Positions 4,911-6,009 of a DNA stretch of 6,009 nucleotides are shown here, piece by piece; the stretch's first letter is position 1, and the number at the start of each line of letters is the position of its first letter. The notes under the pieces are model-generated. The model was given only the letters and a program-made list of their open reading frames with translations. It had not been told where the DNA came from and ran no database searches. A program made the position numbers and the translations under genes. Location of the stretch: positions 1 to 6,009 of the forward strand of contig DLQL01000073.1 of NCBI GenBank assembly GCA_002477565.1. Reading direction: 5' to 3'. Source of the DNA: Flavobacteriaceae bacterium UBA7433. GTDB taxonomy: Bacteria; Bacteroidota; Bacteroidia; Flavobacteriales; Flavobacteriaceae.

Positions 4911-6009
4911 CTATCTCAAAGTGGCCTGTAAATTTTTTTCAAATGTGGTTTGCAGTTTTTGCATGATCTTGTCAATTTGCTTGTCGTTCAAGGTCTTTTC
5001 TTCGTCCTGAATCAGAAAACTAACAGCATAAGATTTTTTATCCTCAGGAAGTTTGTCTCCTTCGTACACGTCGAAAAGGGCTACTTCCTTCAAAAGTTTC
5101 CTTTCCGATTGAAATGCCAAGTTGTAAAGTTCCCCAAAAGTCACCTTGCGATCTAACAAGAGTGATAGGTCTCTTTTTACAGCGGGAAATTTGGGCAGTG
5201 ATTTTACTTTAAAAGACTTATTACTCATTATCTTGAGTACGTTTTCCCAGTCAAAATCAACATAAAGAACCTCTTGTTTGATTCCAAACGATTTCAAAAC
5301 TTTCGGGTCAACAGTTCCGAGATCTGCCAATTTTATTTTTCCCAAGCTCAAAGAAATTCCTTCACTTAACAAGTCGTTTTTGGTTGGTTTTTCTTTCAAG
5401 CTACCTGCACCCAATCGCTTGAGAACTGAAAGAACAATGCCTTTGACATAAAAGAAATCGGAATTCCTGTTTTCCAAAGACCACGTTTCTTTACTCCGTG
5501 TTCCAGAAACAAACAGCGCCAAATGTTTTTGTTCTTGGTACTTTTCTTCGTATTTGTGGTAGGTTTTACCAAATTCGAAAAGACGCAAAGAAGTGTTCTT
5601 TCGATTGATATTATATGAGACCGATTCCAAGCCACTGAACAATAAAGATTGACGCATGACCGCCAAATCCTGACTCAAAGGATTCAACATGGCGACATTA
5701 TTTACTTCGTTTAAACTCTCGGAGTGGTCTGTATAAGCTGATTTTGTCAAAGAATTGGACATGATTTCGTGAAACCCTTGTGCATTCAGTTGATTGGCAA
5801 TCGTATTTTCTATCCGAACTCCTTTGAAATCTGAAAATGAAATTGATGTATTCAGTTTGTGAGAGAACTCAATATTGTTGTATCCGTAAACTCTTAAAAT
5901 TTCTTCAATCAAATCGGCTTCTCTCTGAACATCAACACGGTAGGAAGGAATGGTCAAGCCAAGTCCTCCTTCTGTTTCGCTGATGATTTTAATTTCCAAA
6001 GAAGCCAAA
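4911..6009 (-). CDS. pheT: Phenylalanyl-tRNA synthetase beta subunit, C-terminal part
   Basis: Beta chain of the cytoplasmic alpha2-beta2 enzyme that charges tRNA-Phe. The window holds the last 365 or so residues; the N-terminal half (tRNA-binding-like and B3/B4 editing domains) lies beyond 6009. In order, the fragment shows the end of the B5 domain (IPSYRVDVQREADLIEEILRVYGYNNI, fragment residues 20-46, cited only as a landmark). Next is the catalytic-like core (about 55-260, with LNPLSQDLAVMRQSLL and LRLFEFGKTY). The C-terminal FDX-ACB domain follows (about 272-365: KFPAVKRDLSLLLD, LFDVYEG, KSYAVSF), which contacts the tRNA. The fragment ends at a TAG stop, with the usual FDX-ACB C-terminus. 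Bacterial PheT is about 800 residues, so the gene appears intact here but cut by the window edge. The TTG at 6008 is an internal Leu codon, not a start. A terminator follows directly. Confidence 0.97.
   Translation of the reverse strand, partial: LASLEIKIISETEGGLGLTIPSYRVDVQREADLIEEILRVYGYNNIEFSHKLNTSISFSDFKGVRIENTIANQLNAQGFHEIMSNSLTKSAYTDHSESLNEVNNVAMLNPLSQDLAVMRQSLLFSGLESVSYNINRKNTSLRLFEFGKTYHKYEEKYQEQKHLALFVSGTRSKETWSLENRNSDFFYVKGIVLSVLKRLGAGSLKEKPTKNDLLSEGISLSLGKIKLADLGTVDPKVLKSFGIKQEVLYVDFDWENVLKIMSNKSFKVKSLPKFPAVKRDLSLLLDRKVTFGELYNLAFQSERKLLKEVALFDVYEGDKLPEDKKSYAVSFLIQDEEKTLNDKQIDKIMQKLQTTFEKNLQATLR

Noticed and set aside
6006..6008. TTG at the window edge as the start of the pheT reading frame.
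   Set aside because: The frame continues to the window edge and the protein starts in the middle of the B5 domain; this is an internal Leu codon in a truncated gene.

Overview
The window looks like chromosomal DNA of a low-GC member of the Bacteroidota, most likely a Flavobacteriaceae relative. The evidence is the pairing of a DUF4856-type lipoprotein with an imelysin-like lipoprotein, acidic residues directly after the lipobox cysteines, start sites without clear Shine-Dalgarno sequences, and TAnnTTTG-type -7 promoter motifs in the intergenic gaps. All six genes are on the minus strand, so transcription runs from high to low coordinates. No RNA genes, mobile elements or CRISPR arrays are visible, and no stretch over 300 bases lacks a gene.

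Housekeeping half (about 6009 to 2817). The window opens inside pheT (phenylalanyl-tRNA synthetase beta chain), whose C-terminal 365 residues are present. It is closed by a perfect 19-bp-stem terminator a few bases after the stop. Next come pyrD (quinone-type dihydroorotate dehydrogenase, pyrimidine synthesis) and, 55 bases later, a hydroxymethylglutaryl-CoA lyase gene (leucine breakdown) that starts with GTG. A -7 promoter motif lies so close to that GTG that the mRNA may be leaderless.

Accessory/uptake half (about 2816 to 1). A DUF4856 lipoprotein, an imelysin-like lipoprotein and the first 66 codons of a third exported protein follow. The third has a signal peptide and an apparent carboxypeptidase-regulatory-like beta domain, as at the N-terminus of many TonB-dependent receptors. 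The likely reading is a cell-surface uptake locus: two surface lipoproteins and an outer-membrane receptor, possibly for iron or another metal. This rests on family context; the substrate is not visible in the sequence. The three genes are separated by strong hairpins (1412-1451 and 218-252), and the imelysin gene has its own candidate promoter, so the members may be expressed at different levels.

Most notable points: a class-1-like cysteine at the catalytic-base position of a class-2 PyrD; loss of the imelysin GxHxxE motif (here GFPALD); the possibly leaderless GTG-start lyase; and hairpin/promoter architecture inside the uptake locus.
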